Shown: positions 37,683-46,764, counted from the stretch's first letter. The stretch is 64,000 bases of DNA from Bradyrhizobium sp. BTAi1 (GCF_000015165.1 NC_009485.1:7397501-7461500), one strand, 5' to 3'. The notes: generated from the sequence alone by a model not told the origin. Numbers and translations are program-made.

Positions 37683-38828
37683 TTATTTCGCCGGGACGTA
37701 TTTGCCGTCCTTCACAGTCAGGATGATGCGGGCGCGGTCGTCGAGGCCGGAGCGGTCCTTTTCGGTGAAGTTGTAGACGCCCTGGGAGGCCGCCAGGTCC
37801 TTTTCGGAGAGCAGCGCCTGGCGGATCGCCTCGCGGAACTCCGGGGTGCCGGGCTTGGCGGTTTTCAGTGCCACCGGGATCACGCGCTTGAGGATCTCGA
37901 ACGCGTCGTAGGAATGGCCGGCGAACTGGCTGCGGCTGTTCGGGCCATACTTGCCCTCATAGGCCTTGTTGAGCTCGAGGCCGGGCTTCTTGGTGAGCGC
38001 GCTGTCGTCCTGGGTTTCCGGCGACATCACCGGACCCGAGGCCATGATCACGCCCTCTGCCGCCTTGCCGGCGATGCGGATGAAATCCATGCTCGCCGCG
38101 CCGTGGGTCTGATAGATCAGGCCCTGATAGCCGCGCTCGCGCAGCTCGGTCTGCGGCAGCGCGGCCGCGGTGCCGGAGGCGCCGACCAGGATCGCATCCG
38201 GATTGGCGGCGACCAGCTTGAGCACCTGCCCGGTGACGGACGTGTCGGGGCGGGCAAAACGCTCCTCGTCGACGATGGTGATGCCCATCGGCACGCCCTG
38301 GTTCTTGAGATCGTTGAACCAGAGATCGCCGTAGGAGTCGGAATAGCCGATATAGCCGACGGTCTTGATGTTGTGCGCCTTCATGTGCTCGTAGAGCACC
38401 TTGCCCATGATCGGCACCGGCTGCGGCATCACCACCGACCACTTCATCCGCTCCGGCGTGACCGGGAACGGCGCCAGGCCGAAATGCGGAATCCCGGCTT
38501 CGTTGGCGACGTTGGACACCGCGATCGTCGGCGGCGTCAGCGCCGAGCCCATGATGATGTCGGCCTTGGACTCGGTCACGAAGCGCCGCGCGTTGGTGGT
38601 CGCCGTGGTCGGATCGCCGCCGTCATCCAGCACGATCACCTTCAGCGGCACGCCGCCGATCTCCTTCGGCACGAATTCAAGCGCATTGCGCTCGGGAATG
38701 CCAAGCGCGGCGCCCGGGCCCGTGGTGGTGGTGGTGATGCCGATGGTGATTTCGCTGGTCTGCGCCAGCGCCGGCGCAGAGGCTAGCATCGCGATGACGC
38801 CTGCCGCCGCCAGATAGGCCTTTCTCAT
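37683..38828 (-). CDS. Periplasmic binding protein for the second Liv-type transporter
   Basis: This 381-residue receptor has a clear signal peptide (MRKAYLAAAGVIAMLASAPA, then LAQ). The mature start TSEITIGITTTTTGPGAALG is the type-I periplasmic fold; GASGTAAALPQTELRERGY and the QTHGAASMDFIRIAG segment resemble receptors of the aromatic-acid subgroup. It is unlike the three tandem receptors at 27-31 kb. It is transcribed apart from the membrane genes. Confidence 0.9.
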   Translation of the reverse strand: MRKAYLAAAGVIAMLASAPALAQTSEITIGITTTTTGPGAALGIPERNALEFVPKEIGGVPLKVIVLDDGGDPTTATTNARRFVTESKADIIMGSALTPPTIAVSNVANEAGIPHFGLAPFPVTPERMKWSVVMPQPVPIMGKVLYEHMKAHNIKTVGYIGYSDSYGDLWFNDLKNQGVPMGITIVDEERFARPDTSVTGQVLKLVAANPDAILVGASGTAAALPQTELRERGYQGLIYQTHGAASMDFIRIAGKAAEGVIMASGPVMSPETQDDSALTKKPGLELNKAYEGKYGPNSRSQFAGHSYDAFEILKRVIPVALKTAKPGTPEFREAIRQALLSEKDLAASQGVYNFTEKDRSGLDDRARIILTVKDGKYVPAK

Positions 38829-39042
38829 TCAATCCTCCCTCAATCTTTTCGGTTCAGCTCGTGATCCGCCGATCCTGTTTGCAGTCCCGCCCTGATCCAG
38901 GGCGCCTTCGATCTCGGCCGGCCGACATGTGTCCAAACGTGATCCTGGTATTGAACACGAGAAGATCACGTCTCACCAGTCGACCAAAGCACGACAGAGA
39001 TTCATCCTTAAGACGGCCGCATGTCGCACCTGTTGCAGCGCC
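38829..39042. promoter_or_regulatory. Upstream region of the binding-protein gene with a wide inverted repeat
   Basis: ACGTGATC (38937-38944) and GATCACGT (38964-38971) form a perfect 8-bp inverted repeat with 19 bases between, about 110 bases before the receptor start. It could be a regulator site. None of the TTATA-type palindromes seen elsewhere in the block is present here, so this gene may be controlled differently. Confidence 0.35.
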
Positions 39043-39462
39043 TCACCCTCCAAGAAACTTGCTCCGCATCTCCTCGGGAAAAGGCGCCGATTTCAGCTTG
39101 TCCGGATCGGCCGGATCGCGCCCGACCAGCACCCGGGTCTCGAACCCTTCAATGGCCAGCGCCTCGCCCTTGAACACCTTGTGGGTGACGTCGAACGAGG
39201 AGCGCTTAATGCTCTCGATCCGGCTCTCGATCGTGATCCAGTCGCCGTAGGTCGAGGGGATGTAGAACTTGGCCCGTGTGTCCACCATGGGAATGCCGAC
39301 CAGGCCGTAACGGCGGACGATGTCCTGCTTGGAGAAGCCGGCCGCCTCGAACATCACCGAAGTGGCGTCGTCGAACATCGCGAAATAGCGCGGATAGTAG
39401 ACGATATTGGCGGGATCGCAGTCGCCCCACTGGATCTGCACGTCGCGGCGATTGACGAACAT
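39043..39462 (-). CDS. 4-hydroxybenzoyl-CoA thioesterase-family hot-dog protein
   Basis: This 139-residue single hot-dog domain carries QWGDCDPANIVYYPRYF (11-27), the active-site signature of 4-hydroxybenzoyl-CoA thioesterases, with the catalytic Asp in GDCDP (Asp14/Asp16). It should hydrolyse an aryl-CoA to the free acid. With feruloyl-CoA synthetase, a crotonase and a dehydrogenase beside it, the likely role is release of 4-hydroxybenzoate or vanillate from its CoA ester at the end of side-chain shortening (inference). Confidence 0.85.
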   Translation of the reverse strand: MFVNRRDVQIQWGDCDPANIVYYPRYFAMFDDATSVMFEAAGFSKQDIVRRYGLVGIPMVDTRAKFYIPSTYGDWITIESRIESIKRSSFDVTHKVFKGEALAIEGFETRVLVGRDPADPDKLKSAPFPEEMRSKFLGG

Positions 39463-39500
39463 CGATTGTGAACCTCGCTACAAGCCGCGGAGAATATTGC

Positions 39501-39639
39501 GCTCCCTCTCCCCGTTCTTACGGGGAGAGGGCTGGGGTGAGGGGCAACCACACCCACCGACCTCGCGGAGAGCCCCCCTCACCCGGATTGCATCTGCCGA
39601 TGCAATCCGGCCTCTCCCCGCACGCGGGGAGAGGCTGGG
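39501..39639. repeat. Dispersed inverted repeat between thioesterase and SDR genes
   Basis: GCTCCCTCTCCCCGTTCTTACGGGGAGAGG at the left and CCTCTCCCCGCACGCGGGGAGAGG at the right are each local hairpins, with GGGTGAGGGG and CCCCTCACCC between. It is the same family as at 46588, whose parts occur in the opposite order. It separates the thioesterase gene from the SDR-fcs-crotonase run. Confidence 0.72.
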
Positions 39640-39683
39640 AGCCTGCTCATGGCCGGCGGCCGAACTCATTCGAACATTCAATC

Positions 39684-40448
39684 CTACTTCGGCGCCATGC
39701 GCAGCGAGCCGTCGAGGCGGACGACTTCGCCGTTCAAATAGGCGTTCTCGACCATGTGCAGCGCGAGCGCGGCGAACTCGTCGGCCTGGCCGAGCCGGCG
39801 CGGGAATGGGATCGCGGCGGCGAGCGAGTCCTGGGCCTCCTGCGGCAAATTGGCGAGCAGCGGGGTCAGGAACAGGCCGGGCGCGATGGTCAGCACGCGG
39901 ATGCCGAACTGCGCGAGCTCGCGGGCGATCGGCAGGGTCATGCCGACGATGCCGCCCTTCGACGCCGAATAGGCCGACTGTCCGATCTGGCCGTCATAGG
40001 CCGCGACCGAGGCGGTGTTGATGACGACGCCGCGCTCGCCGGTTGCCTGCGGCTCCAGCTTGGTCATGCCGTTGGTCACAAGGCGCAGCATGTTGAAGGA
40101 GCCGATCAGGTTGACCTTGATGACCTTCTCGAAATCGGCCAGCGGCATCGGGCCGTCGCGGCCGACCACGCGCTTGGCGACGCCGATGCCGGCGCAGTTC
40201 ACCAGCACGCGCGGCTGCTGTCCGAGCGCCTCGACCGCCTTGGCAACGGCGGCTTCCGCGCCGGCCGCGTCCGAGACGTCGCAGACCACCGCCACGCCCT
40301 TGATCTCGGCGGCAACCTCCTCCGCCAGCTTGGCGTTGAGGTCGAACACGGCGACCTTGGCGCCCTGCGCCGCGAGCTTGCGGGCGGTGGCGGCGCCGAG
40401 GCCGGAGGCGCCGCCGGTGACGATGGCGGCCTGATCCTTCAACAACAT
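39684..40448 (-). CDS. SDR, 3-hydroxyacyl-CoA dehydrogenase-like
   Basis: This 254-residue SDR has TGGASGLG (11-18), NCAGIG, an active Ser in NTASVAAYDGQIG and YSASKGG with Tyr-Lys. The sequence most resembles type-2 3-hydroxyacyl-CoA dehydrogenases (HSD17B10 type): LKDQAAIVTGG at the start, PFPRRLGQADEFAALALHMVEN and YLNGEVVRLDG at the end. In this operon it would oxidise a 3-hydroxy-3-aryl-propanoyl-CoA made by the crotonase. It lies 25 bases downstream of the synthetase gene. Confidence 0.9.
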   Translation of the reverse strand: MLLKDQAAIVTGGASGLGAATARKLAAQGAKVAVFDLNAKLAEEVAAEIKGVAVVCDVSDAAGAEAAVAKAVEALGQQPRVLVNCAGIGVAKRVVGRDGPMPLADFEKVIKVNLIGSFNMLRLVTNGMTKLEPQATGERGVVINTASVAAYDGQIGQSAYSASKGGIVGMTLPIARELAQFGIRVLTIAPGLFLTPLLANLPQEAQDSLAAAIPFPRRLGQADEFAALALHMVENAYLNGEVVRLDGSLRMAPK

Positions 40449-40473
40449 GTCGTTTCTCCCTTGAATGCGGCGG

Positions 40474-42375
40474 TCAGCGGGCCAGGATGATGTCGTCGCC
40501 CGGTGTCGCGGCGTAGATGCGCTCGATCAGGTCCTTGCGGTTCTCCAGCACGGCGCGCTGGTTGATCGAGCCCTTGTCGGTGACCTCGCCCTTGTCGATC
40601 GACAGCGGCACGCCAAGCAGCACGGCGCGCGTGATCCGCGTCGAGGAGCCGGTCGCGGTGCCCTGGAATTTGGCAAAGCGCTCGCGGAAGGCCGCGACGA
40701 TCAGCGGATCTGCCGCGGTCGCGGCGAGATCGTCCATCGGCAAGGTCGGGTTGATCAGGCGGCAGCCGTCGAGATCGAGCACGACGATGGCGGCGATCTC
40801 GTCGCGGTTGATTCCGGCGATGATCACGTCGCGCGCCAGCGGTGCACAGGCGGCGACGAAGCGCGCGCGCAACGGACCGACCGAGACCCAGGTGCCGGAG
40901 GCGAGCTTGAAGTCCTCGGCGACACGGCCGTCGAAATCGAAACCAGCGTTGAAATCGTTGGGATCGACGGGCTTCAGCGCGTCGCCCATCTGATAGTAGC
41001 CCTCGGAATCGAACGCCGCGGCCGAGACCTCGGGCAAGCGCCAGTAGCCCGGCGTGACGTTCGGCCCCTTGGCGCGCACTTCCATCTTGCCGTTGTTGGG
41101 CACAAGCTTGGCTTCGTTGCCCGGCACCGGCAGGCCGACATGGCCGGAGCGGCTGGTGCGCGGATTGACCGACATGAAGAACGGCGCCGTCTCCGTCGAG
41201 CCCAGGCCGGTCAGCATCGGCACGCGAGTGCCGGTCTCGGCCACCGACAGCTCATCGAGCTCGTTCCAGACATGCGGCGCCAGCGCGGCGCCGGAGAAGA
41301 ACATCGCATGCAGCCGGCTGAAGAAGGTCTTCCGCAGGCCCGGATCCTCGCGGAAATAGGGCAGCAGCGACTCGTAGCCCTTCGGCACGTTGAAATAGAC
41401 CGTCGGCGAGATCTCGCGCAGGTTTCGCACCGTCTCCTCGATGCCGCCCGGCACCGGCTTGCCCTGGTCGAGATACATCGAGCCGCCGTTGAACAGCGTC
41501 AGCCCGATATTGTGGTTGCCGCCGAAAGTGTGATTCCAAGGCAGCCAGTCGATGATCACGGGCGGCTCGTCCTTCAGGAAGGCGAGCGTCTCGCGGATCA
41601 TCACCTGGTTGGCGCAGATCATGCGCTGAGTGTTGATCACGGCCTTCGGATTGCCGGTCGAGCCCGAGGTGAGCAGGAATTTTGCGATCGTGTCCGGACC
41701 GATCTTGTCGTGGACGGCGTCGAGGCCGGCAAACAGCGGCGAGGCGATCAGATCGGCGAGCATCGTGATCTTGCGGCCCGGCACCGAACCGAACGACGCC
41801 ACGATCTCGGTGCCCTCAGGCACGTTGGCAATGAGCGCGTCCGCGAACTTGTCGGCGTCGTCGACGAAGACGAGGCCCGGCGTCAGCAGCTTCATCAGAT
41901 AAGCGAGCTTGCCGTAGTCGCGCGATACCAGCGAATAGGCCGGTGACACCGGGCAGAACGGCACGCCGGCATAGAGCGAGCCGAACGCGACCAGGGCATG
42001 GTCGATCGAATTGCCCGACAGAATCATCACCGGCCGGTCGGGCGACAGGCCGCGCGCGAGCAGCCCCGACGCGATGTGCCGGCTCGCCGCCAGCAGCGTG
42101 GCGTAGCTCAGCTCGCGCCAGCCTTCCGGCCCGACGCGCTCGGCCATGAACACGCGCTGCGGCGTGGCCTTTGCGAAGTGATGCAGCCGGTCCGTGATCC
42201 GCAGCGGATAGTCGCCGAGCGGCTGCGTCGGGCGGAGATAGATGGTGCCGTCGTCGCGGCGCTCGACGTTGACGACGGGATCGTTGAACGAGATGGCGCG
42301 CAACGGATGAACACTGGCGCTCCGCGCCGTGCTGTCCGTTCCCCCCTGTGTGATTGTTTTTGTTTGCGCGGTCAT
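40474..42375 (-). CDS. fcs: Feruloyl-CoA synthetase (hydroxycinnamate-CoA ligase)
   Basis: This 633-residue AMP-forming ligase has the ATP loop LTSGSTGNPK (235-244), GLGSTETAPF, GDALKPVD and the terminal TDKGSINQRAVLENRKDLIERIY. The long, distinctive N-terminus (ISFNDPVVNVERRDDGTIYL), the DWLPWNHTFGGNHN stretch and the C-terminus are those of feruloyl-CoA synthetases rather than fatty acyl ligases. It activates ferulate, p-coumarate or similar acids to CoA esters. One base separates it from the crotonase gene, so both are in one operon. A paralogue ends at the right edge of the window. Confidence 0.9.
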   Translation of the reverse strand: MTAQTKTITQGGTDSTARSASVHPLRAISFNDPVVNVERRDDGTIYLRPTQPLGDYPLRITDRLHHFAKATPQRVFMAERVGPEGWRELSYATLLAASRHIASGLLARGLSPDRPVMILSGNSIDHALVAFGSLYAGVPFCPVSPAYSLVSRDYGKLAYLMKLLTPGLVFVDDADKFADALIANVPEGTEIVASFGSVPGRKITMLADLIASPLFAGLDAVHDKIGPDTIAKFLLTSGSTGNPKAVINTQRMICANQVMIRETLAFLKDEPPVIIDWLPWNHTFGGNHNIGLTLFNGGSMYLDQGKPVPGGIEETVRNLREISPTVYFNVPKGYESLLPYFREDPGLRKTFFSRLHAMFFSGAALAPHVWNELDELSVAETGTRVPMLTGLGSTETAPFFMSVNPRTSRSGHVGLPVPGNEAKLVPNNGKMEVRAKGPNVTPGYWRLPEVSAAAFDSEGYYQMGDALKPVDPNDFNAGFDFDGRVAEDFKLASGTWVSVGPLRARFVAACAPLARDVIIAGINRDEIAAIVVLDLDGCRLINPTLPMDDLAATAADPLIVAAFRERFAKFQGTATGSSTRITRAVLLGVPLSIDKGEVTDKGSINQRAVLENRKDLIERIYAATPGDDIILAR

Positions 42376-42376
42376 G

Positions 42377-43180
42377 TCACGTCGGCTTCACTTTGGCTGT
42401 CTTGTGATCGAGGAAGGCGCGAATGCGGCGCTTGGCCTCCTGATCGCTCTGCGCGACGGTGGCCATCAGCGATTCCATCAGCAGACCGGTCTGCGGGTTG
42501 GCCTCCGCAATCATCGGCAATGCCTGCAGCACCGCGAAATTCGTCAGCGGCGCGTTGCTCGCAATCTTGCCAGCGAGCTCCATCGCCTTGGTCATCGATG
42601 CGCCCGCTTCGACCAGATATTGCGCGAAGCCGTAGGACGAACCTTCGGTCGCCGAATAGACGCGGCCGGTGAGCATCATGTCCATCATGCGGGCGACGCC
42701 GATCAGGCGCGGCAGCCGCACCGAGCCACCGCCGCCGACGAAGATGCCGCGCTGGCCCTCGGGCAGTGCGAAATAGGCGGACGGCTCAGCGACGCGGATA
42801 TGAGCGGCACAAGCGAGTTCGAGACCGCCGCCGATGACCGCCCCTTTCAGCGCGGCGATCACGGGCACGCGGCAATATTGGATGCGGTCGAACACGCGAT
42901 GCCACATCTGCGAATGCACGAGGCCCTCGGTAGCGTCGCGCTCGCGCAGCTCGGAAAGATCCAGGCCGGAGGAGAAATTGTCGCCGAGGCCGTGGATGAC
43001 GACGACGCGAACGTCGTCCGGCAGACCGGCAAAGCAGTCGCCGATGGCGAGGATGATGCCATCATTCAGCGCGTTGCGCTTGGCGGGGCGATTCAGCCCG
43101 ATCGTCAGGACGGCGCCCTGCTGTTCGATCTGCAGCAGCGACGGATCCCCCGCAGGCGTGGCGGTGTCGGCGTTTCCCAT
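42377..43180 (-). CDS. Enoyl-CoA hydratase/isomerase (crotonase), hydroxycinnamoyl-CoA type
   Basis: This 267-residue crotonase keeps both catalytic glutamates: Glu121 in GGGLELACAA and Glu141 in ALPEGQRG. It is therefore equipped to hydrate a 2-enoyl-CoA. The oxyanion-hole segments are FSSGLDL and IGGGLEL. Genetic linkage to fcs (one-base gap) points to feruloyl- or coumaroyl-CoA as substrate. Whether it also performs the retro-aldol cleavage to an aldehyde, as Ech/FerB enzymes do, is open; the adjacent dehydrogenase and thioesterase favour a beta-oxidation route. First gene of the operon, 28 bases after a palindrome. Confidence 0.9.
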   Translation of the reverse strand: MGNADTATPAGDPSLLQIEQQGAVLTIGLNRPAKRNALNDGIILAIGDCFAGLPDDVRVVVIHGLGDNFSSGLDLSELRERDATEGLVHSQMWHRVFDRIQYCRVPVIAALKGAVIGGGLELACAAHIRVAEPSAYFALPEGQRGIFVGGGGSVRLPRLIGVARMMDMMLTGRVYSATEGSSYGFAQYLVEAGASMTKAMELAGKIASNAPLTNFAVLQALPMIAEANPQTGLLMESLMATVAQSDQEAKRRIRAFLDHKTAKVKPT

Positions 43181-43207
43181 GGGCTCTATTGTGTCCTATC
43201 CAGAATA

Positions 43208-43222
43208 GTTATATTTTATAAC
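43208..43222. promoter_or_regulatory. AT-rich palindrome before the crotonase-fcs operon, MarR operator candidate
   Basis: GTTATATTTTATAAC is a perfect palindrome (GTTATA, TTT, TATAAC) 28 bases upstream of the crotonase ATG. It is conspicuous in GC-rich DNA and is of the same kind as the palindromes at 33097-33118 and 47833-47845. A repressor bound here would block the promoter. Confidence 0.6.
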
Positions 43223-43607
43223 GATCTTGCCAGGAGTCAATAAGCGGGCTCCGATATCATGTTGTGCAATGCAAAAAGAGCGGCGCCGGAATGAACTACG
43301 CGATGCGACGCGCGGCGCATCGTACGGCGCAACCGCGCAAAGGCAAATGACATGATCGGGCGTTCCCGCGGCAAAATCACGCCCGGGACGGGTCGAGATC
43401 GGCCCGCATCACGTGCCAAGGGCGCAGGCAGGGCCAGGCGCCGACTGACGCCGTCGTCGTCGTCCGCCTACTAACAACAACACAGGCGGCAGCAGGTGCG
43501 GCCGGACCGACGCGGCTTTCGGACATGAATGGCGGGCAACATCGCATTCAGCATGGCTTCAAAGCGCGCAAGGTAGAACGTCACCACACTTCCCAATGGA
43601 GGGGATC
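43223..43607. other. Intergenic region between fcs operon and small secreted protein
   Basis: Apart from the palindrome at its left edge, this GC-rich stretch shows no gene with coding character on either strand. A GTCGTCGTCGTC run lies near 43455. The promoter of the small secreted protein should lie in its right part. Confidence 0.4.
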
Positions 43608-43967
43608 ATGGTTTCGCTGAAGAAATCTATCGCAGGCGGCATCGCCGCGCTCGCTGTGACTGCAACCCTGTTCGCCGGCGCGGCGCCAGCGCAGGCCCAT
43701 GACGGCCGCAATGCGGCGCTGATCGGCGGCCTGGTTGTCGGAGCCCTCATCGGTGGCGCGCTGGCATCGGACGCGCAGGCGTATGAGCCCGCCCCGGTCT
43801 ATCGCTCCCAATACCACTACCAGCCGCGATACCAATACCGGTCCCACTATCGCGACGCGGCGTATGACGGCTACGGCGACGAGGGCTACCGTTACGTGCC
43901 GGCTCACCGCTATCGCAATTGCGACCACGGCTACCGCAGGGCGTCGGATTGGGACGACGAGGATTAG
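43608..43967 (+). CDS. Small secreted Tyr/Arg/His-rich protein
   Basis: This 119-residue protein starts at ATG 43608, four bases after GGAGGGG. The signal peptide runs to AQA (about residue 30). After a glycine-rich hydrophobic stretch (LIGGLVVGALIGGALAS, a possible second helix or glycine zipper) the rest is rich in Tyr, Arg, His and Asp (QYHYQPRYQYRSHYRDAAYD). Such exported proteins are common in Bradyrhizobium and have no assigned function. It stands alone between the aromatic and TRAP operons. Confidence 0.7.
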   Translation: MVSLKKSIAGGIAALAVTATLFAGAAPAQAHDGRNAALIGGLVVGALIGGALASDAQAYEPAPVYRSQYHYQPRYQYRSHYRDAAYDGYGDEGYRYVPAHRYRNCDHGYRRASDWDDED

Positions 43968-44097
43968 TTCGACGTCTCACCGGTATTCGAGCAATCCGAT
44001 CGTCTTGCTCAACGCCACGGCGCCCCCCCAAGCTCCGCTCTCGTCCCTGCGCTCGCTGGGACGACAGCAGTGGATTGAGTCACATCTCACAGCCACA

Positions 44098-44181
44098 CCG
44101 TCATTGCGAGGAGCGCAGCGACGAAGCGATCCAGAATCCCGCCCACAGCCCTGGATTGCTTCGCTGCGCTCGCAATGACGG
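44098..44181. repeat. Dispersed palindromic repeat (GTCATTGCGAG type), copy 2
   Basis: CCGTCATTGCGAGGAGCGCAG at the left is complementary to CTGCGCTCGCAATGACGG at the right; the centre has ATCCAGAATCCC and CCCTGGATTGC. It is the same family as at 14429 and 62505. It lies just after the end of the DUF3237 gene. Confidence 0.75.
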
Positions 44182-44202
44182 AGTTTGTCGCAACGGCGCG
44201 GC

Positions 44203-44682
44203 CTACAACACCACGTGCACGTCGACGATCACGCGATCCGGATGCCGCGCAGCGGAGCCGACAAAGATGTGCTCCATCAGCCAGCGATACTTGTCGTGGC
44301 CGGTCTCGAAGCGTGGCTGGGTCCGGAAGTAGATCAGCTTGGGATCGACGGGCTCGCCGCGCTTGAGCTTCTGCAGCAGATCGACCGGTCCGAAGCGAAT
44401 GCCGCGGTTCTCGACATAGATGGTCGCGCCATCATCCGTTTCCAAGGCGTATTTCGCCTCCAGGTCGATCAGCTCGTTGGGGCGGATGACCTGGAAGTCG
44501 GCGCCCAAATTGCAAATCCTGCCGCAGACGCCCTCGCCGCTCAGGCCCGGGCCCGTTACCTCGCCGCCATGGATCGGGATGATCCGGCGCACGCCGACGC
44601 CGGTCTCGCCAGCGCTGGTGACGTCGCCGACCATCACGGTGAGGGTGAAAACATACTTCGTGTCGAGAACGGGCGCGGTCAT
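44203..44682 (-). CDS. DUF3237 family protein, coupled to TRAP transporter
   Basis: This 159-residue protein has the DUF3237 features VGVRRIIPIHGGEVTGPGLSG, GADFQVIRPNELIDLEAKYALETDDGATIYVENRGI and FRTQPRFETGHDKYRWLMEHIFVG. The family has a beta-barrel fold without a settled function and is often found beside aromatic-compound genes. ATG 44682 overlaps the dctM-type stop (ATGA), so it is made together with the transporter. A longer frame across the transporter gene is not coding. Confidence 0.82.
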   Translation of the reverse strand: MTAPVLDTKYVFTLTVMVGDVTSAGETGVGVRRIIPIHGGEVTGPGLSGEGVCGRICNLGADFQVIRPNELIDLEAKYALETDDGATIYVENRGIRFGPVDLLQKLKRGEPVDPKLIYFRTQPRFETGHDKYRWLMEHIFVGSAARHPDRVIVDVHVVL

Positions 44683-45998
44683 CGGTTCATCATCTGTTGC
44701 GGCAGCCAGGTGGCGAGCAGCGGGAAGGCGATCAGGATCACCAGCCGGATCAGATCGGTCGCGACGAAGGGCAGCACGCCCTTGAAGATGGTGGAGAACG
44801 AGACATCCTTCACCACGCTCTTGATCACGAATACGTTCATGCCGACCGGCGGGTGGATCAGGCCGAGCTCGACGGTCATCACGATGATGACGCCGAACCA
44901 GATCGGATCGAATCCGAGATGCGAGATCACCGGAAAGATGATCGGCACAGTCAGGATGATCATCGCCATGGCGTCCATCAGGCAGCCGAGCACCAGATAC
45001 ATCACCATGATCAGCGCCAGCACGCCGTAGGGCCCGAGGCCGAGGCCGGTGAGGAACTCCGTCACCTTCTGCGGCGTCTGCGTCACCGTGAGGAAGTAGC
45101 CGAAGATCAGCGCGCCGATCAGCACCGTGAATACGGCCGCCGCCGTGCGTGTCGCCTGCAGCAGCGAGGCCAGGATCTTGTCCTTGTCGAGCCGACCGGT
45201 GAACAGGCCGATCAGGAAGGCGCCGGTGGCACCGACGCCGCCGGCTTCCGTCGGCGTGAAGCGCGGCAGGAACGGCAGACCGTAGAGGCCGCCGATCACG
45301 AACAGGAACAGCAGCACTGGCGCCCAGATACCCTTCAGCCCCTTGATCCGCTCGCGCCACGGCAGCGCCTCACCCTTGGGAAGGAAGTCCGGCCTGACGC
45401 GCCCGATCACCGTGATGGTGACCATGTACATGGTCATCGCCAGGAGGCCCGGGATGATACCGGCAATGAACAGCTTGCCGATGTCCTGCTCGGTGATGAT
45501 GCCATACACCGCGAGCACCGTGGAGGGCGGCAGCATCGCCCCTAACGTGCCGCCGGCGGCGATGACGCCGGTAGCGAAGGATTGCGGATAGCCGAAGCGG
45601 CGCATCTCCGGATAGGCCACCGCCGAGAAGGTCGCGGCGGTCGCCACCGACGAGCCGCAGATCGCGGCAAAGCCGCCGCAGGCGGCCACCGTGGCGATGC
45701 CGAGGCCGCCCCGCAAATGGCCGACAAAGCCGTTGGCAGCGCGAAACAGCTCGCGGCTCATGCCGGAGTTGGACACGAACGTTCCCATCAGCAGGAACAT
45801 CGGGATCACGCCGAAGGTGTAGTCCGTGACCGTGCGCATCGAGGTCTGGCCGACCAGCTTCAGAGCCGCCGTGCCGTTGACGAGGTAGGCGAAGCCGGAG
45901 ACGCCGACGAGCCCCATCGCCATGCCGACGGGCACGCGCAACAGCATCAGGGCAAACAGCGCGACGAAGCCGATGATTGCGACCGCATCCGTGCTCAT
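44679..45998 (-). CDS. TRAP transporter large permease (DctM type)
   Basis: This 439-residue protein has about 12 membrane segments. It has AAGGTLGAMLPPSTVLAVYGI and GLIHPPVGMNVFVIKSV, repeats that bind substrate in DctM proteins. It uses the membrane ion gradient and the periplasmic receptor to import organic acids. It lies six bases after the small permease gene and overlaps the DUF3237 gene. Confidence 0.95.
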   Translation of the reverse strand: MSTDAVAIIGFVALFALMLLRVPVGMAMGLVGVSGFAYLVNGTAALKLVGQTSMRTVTDYTFGVIPMFLLMGTFVSNSGMSRELFRAANGFVGHLRGGLGIATVAACGGFAAICGSSVATAATFSAVAYPEMRRFGYPQSFATGVIAAGGTLGAMLPPSTVLAVYGIITEQDIGKLFIAGIIPGLLAMTMYMVTITVIGRVRPDFLPKGEALPWRERIKGLKGIWAPVLLFLFVIGGLYGLPFLPRFTPTEAGGVGATGAFLIGLFTGRLDKDKILASLLQATRTAAAVFTVLIGALIFGYFLTVTQTPQKVTEFLTGLGLGPYGVLALIMVMYLVLGCLMDAMAMIILTVPIIFPVISHLGFDPIWFGVIIVMTVELGLIHPPVGMNVFVIKSVVKDVSFSTIFKGVLPFVATDLIRLVILIAFPLLATWLPQQMMNR

Positions 45999-46004
45999 GC
46001 GGCA

Positions 46005-46514
46005 CTACTCCGTGGGCTTGACGTGAGGGTCATGAATCTCCTCGGGATGGAAGATCAGGCGATAGGTCCGGATGGCGATCAGGAGCACAGCCGAGACGTC
46101 ACCGATCCAGGCGATGGCGAAGAACGGCCAGGTCGGCATGTGCAGGTCGTAGGTGAGGACGTTGTCCTCATAGGTGCCGCGCACCTTGTCGAACAGGGTC
46201 CAGGTCTGCACCGTCACGACGAACAGCAGCACCAGGGTGGCAAAGATGTCGATCCAGCGCTGGTAGCGCGGGCCGACATTGCCCCAGATGAGATCCACGG
46301 TGATGTGGGTGCCGCGATACGATGTCGCAGCGATGCCCCAGAAGATCAGGATGCCGAGCAGCATGCGCCCGATGTCGAAGGAATCCGGGATCGAATAGTT
46401 CAGCGTGTTTCGCAGCAAGACCGACAGGAAGATGTCGAGCGCGACGATGCCGACGAAGAACGCGGCGATCCACTCGATGCCGTCGATGATCCGGTCCATG
46501 AAGGCGCGCTGCAT
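46005..46514 (-). CDS. TRAP transporter small permease (DctQ type)
   Basis: This 169-residue protein has four membrane helices; IPDSFDIGRMLLGILIFWGIAATSYRGTHITVDLIW is typical of DctQ. It couples the receptor to the large subunit. The gene is separated from the receptor gene by a 250-base gap filled with a repeat, so the permease pair may be expressed at a lower level than the receptor. Confidence 0.92.
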   Translation of the reverse strand: MQRAFMDRIIDGIEWIAAFFVGIVALDIFLSVLLRNTLNYSIPDSFDIGRMLLGILIFWGIAATSYRGTHITVDLIWGNVGPRYQRWIDIFATLVLLFVVTVQTWTLFDKVRGTYEDNVLTYDLHMPTWPFFAIAWIGDVSAVLLIAIRTYRLIFHPEEIHDPHVKPTE

Positions 46515-46587
46515 GGCGTCCCCGTTCTAACAATTCAGGTTTGCATCTCGAAGATGTGGAGCGAGTTGCTGCGCAGCGCGCGTTGGC

Positions 46588-46735
46588 CCGGCCTCTCCCC
46601 GCCTGCGGGGAGAGGCCGGATTGCATCGTCAGATGCGACCCGGGTGAAGGGGGCGCTCCGCACGGTCTGTGCGCTTGGCTGCCCCTCCCCCCGACCCTCT
46701 CCCCGTGAAGAACGGGGAGAGGGAGCGCACCGTCC
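46588..46735. repeat. Dispersed inverted repeat between TRAP receptor and permeases
   Basis: CCCGGCCTCTCCCCGCCTGCGGGGAGAGG at the left and CCTCTCCCCGTGAAGAACGGGGAGAGG at the right are local hairpins with GGGTGAAGGGGGCGC between. It is the same family as 39501-39639 in inverted order. It lies within a transporter operon and could act as a partial terminator or mRNA barrier. Confidence 0.72.
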
Positions 46736-46764
46736 GCCGCGCAACAGTTTGGCTATCGAAGACT

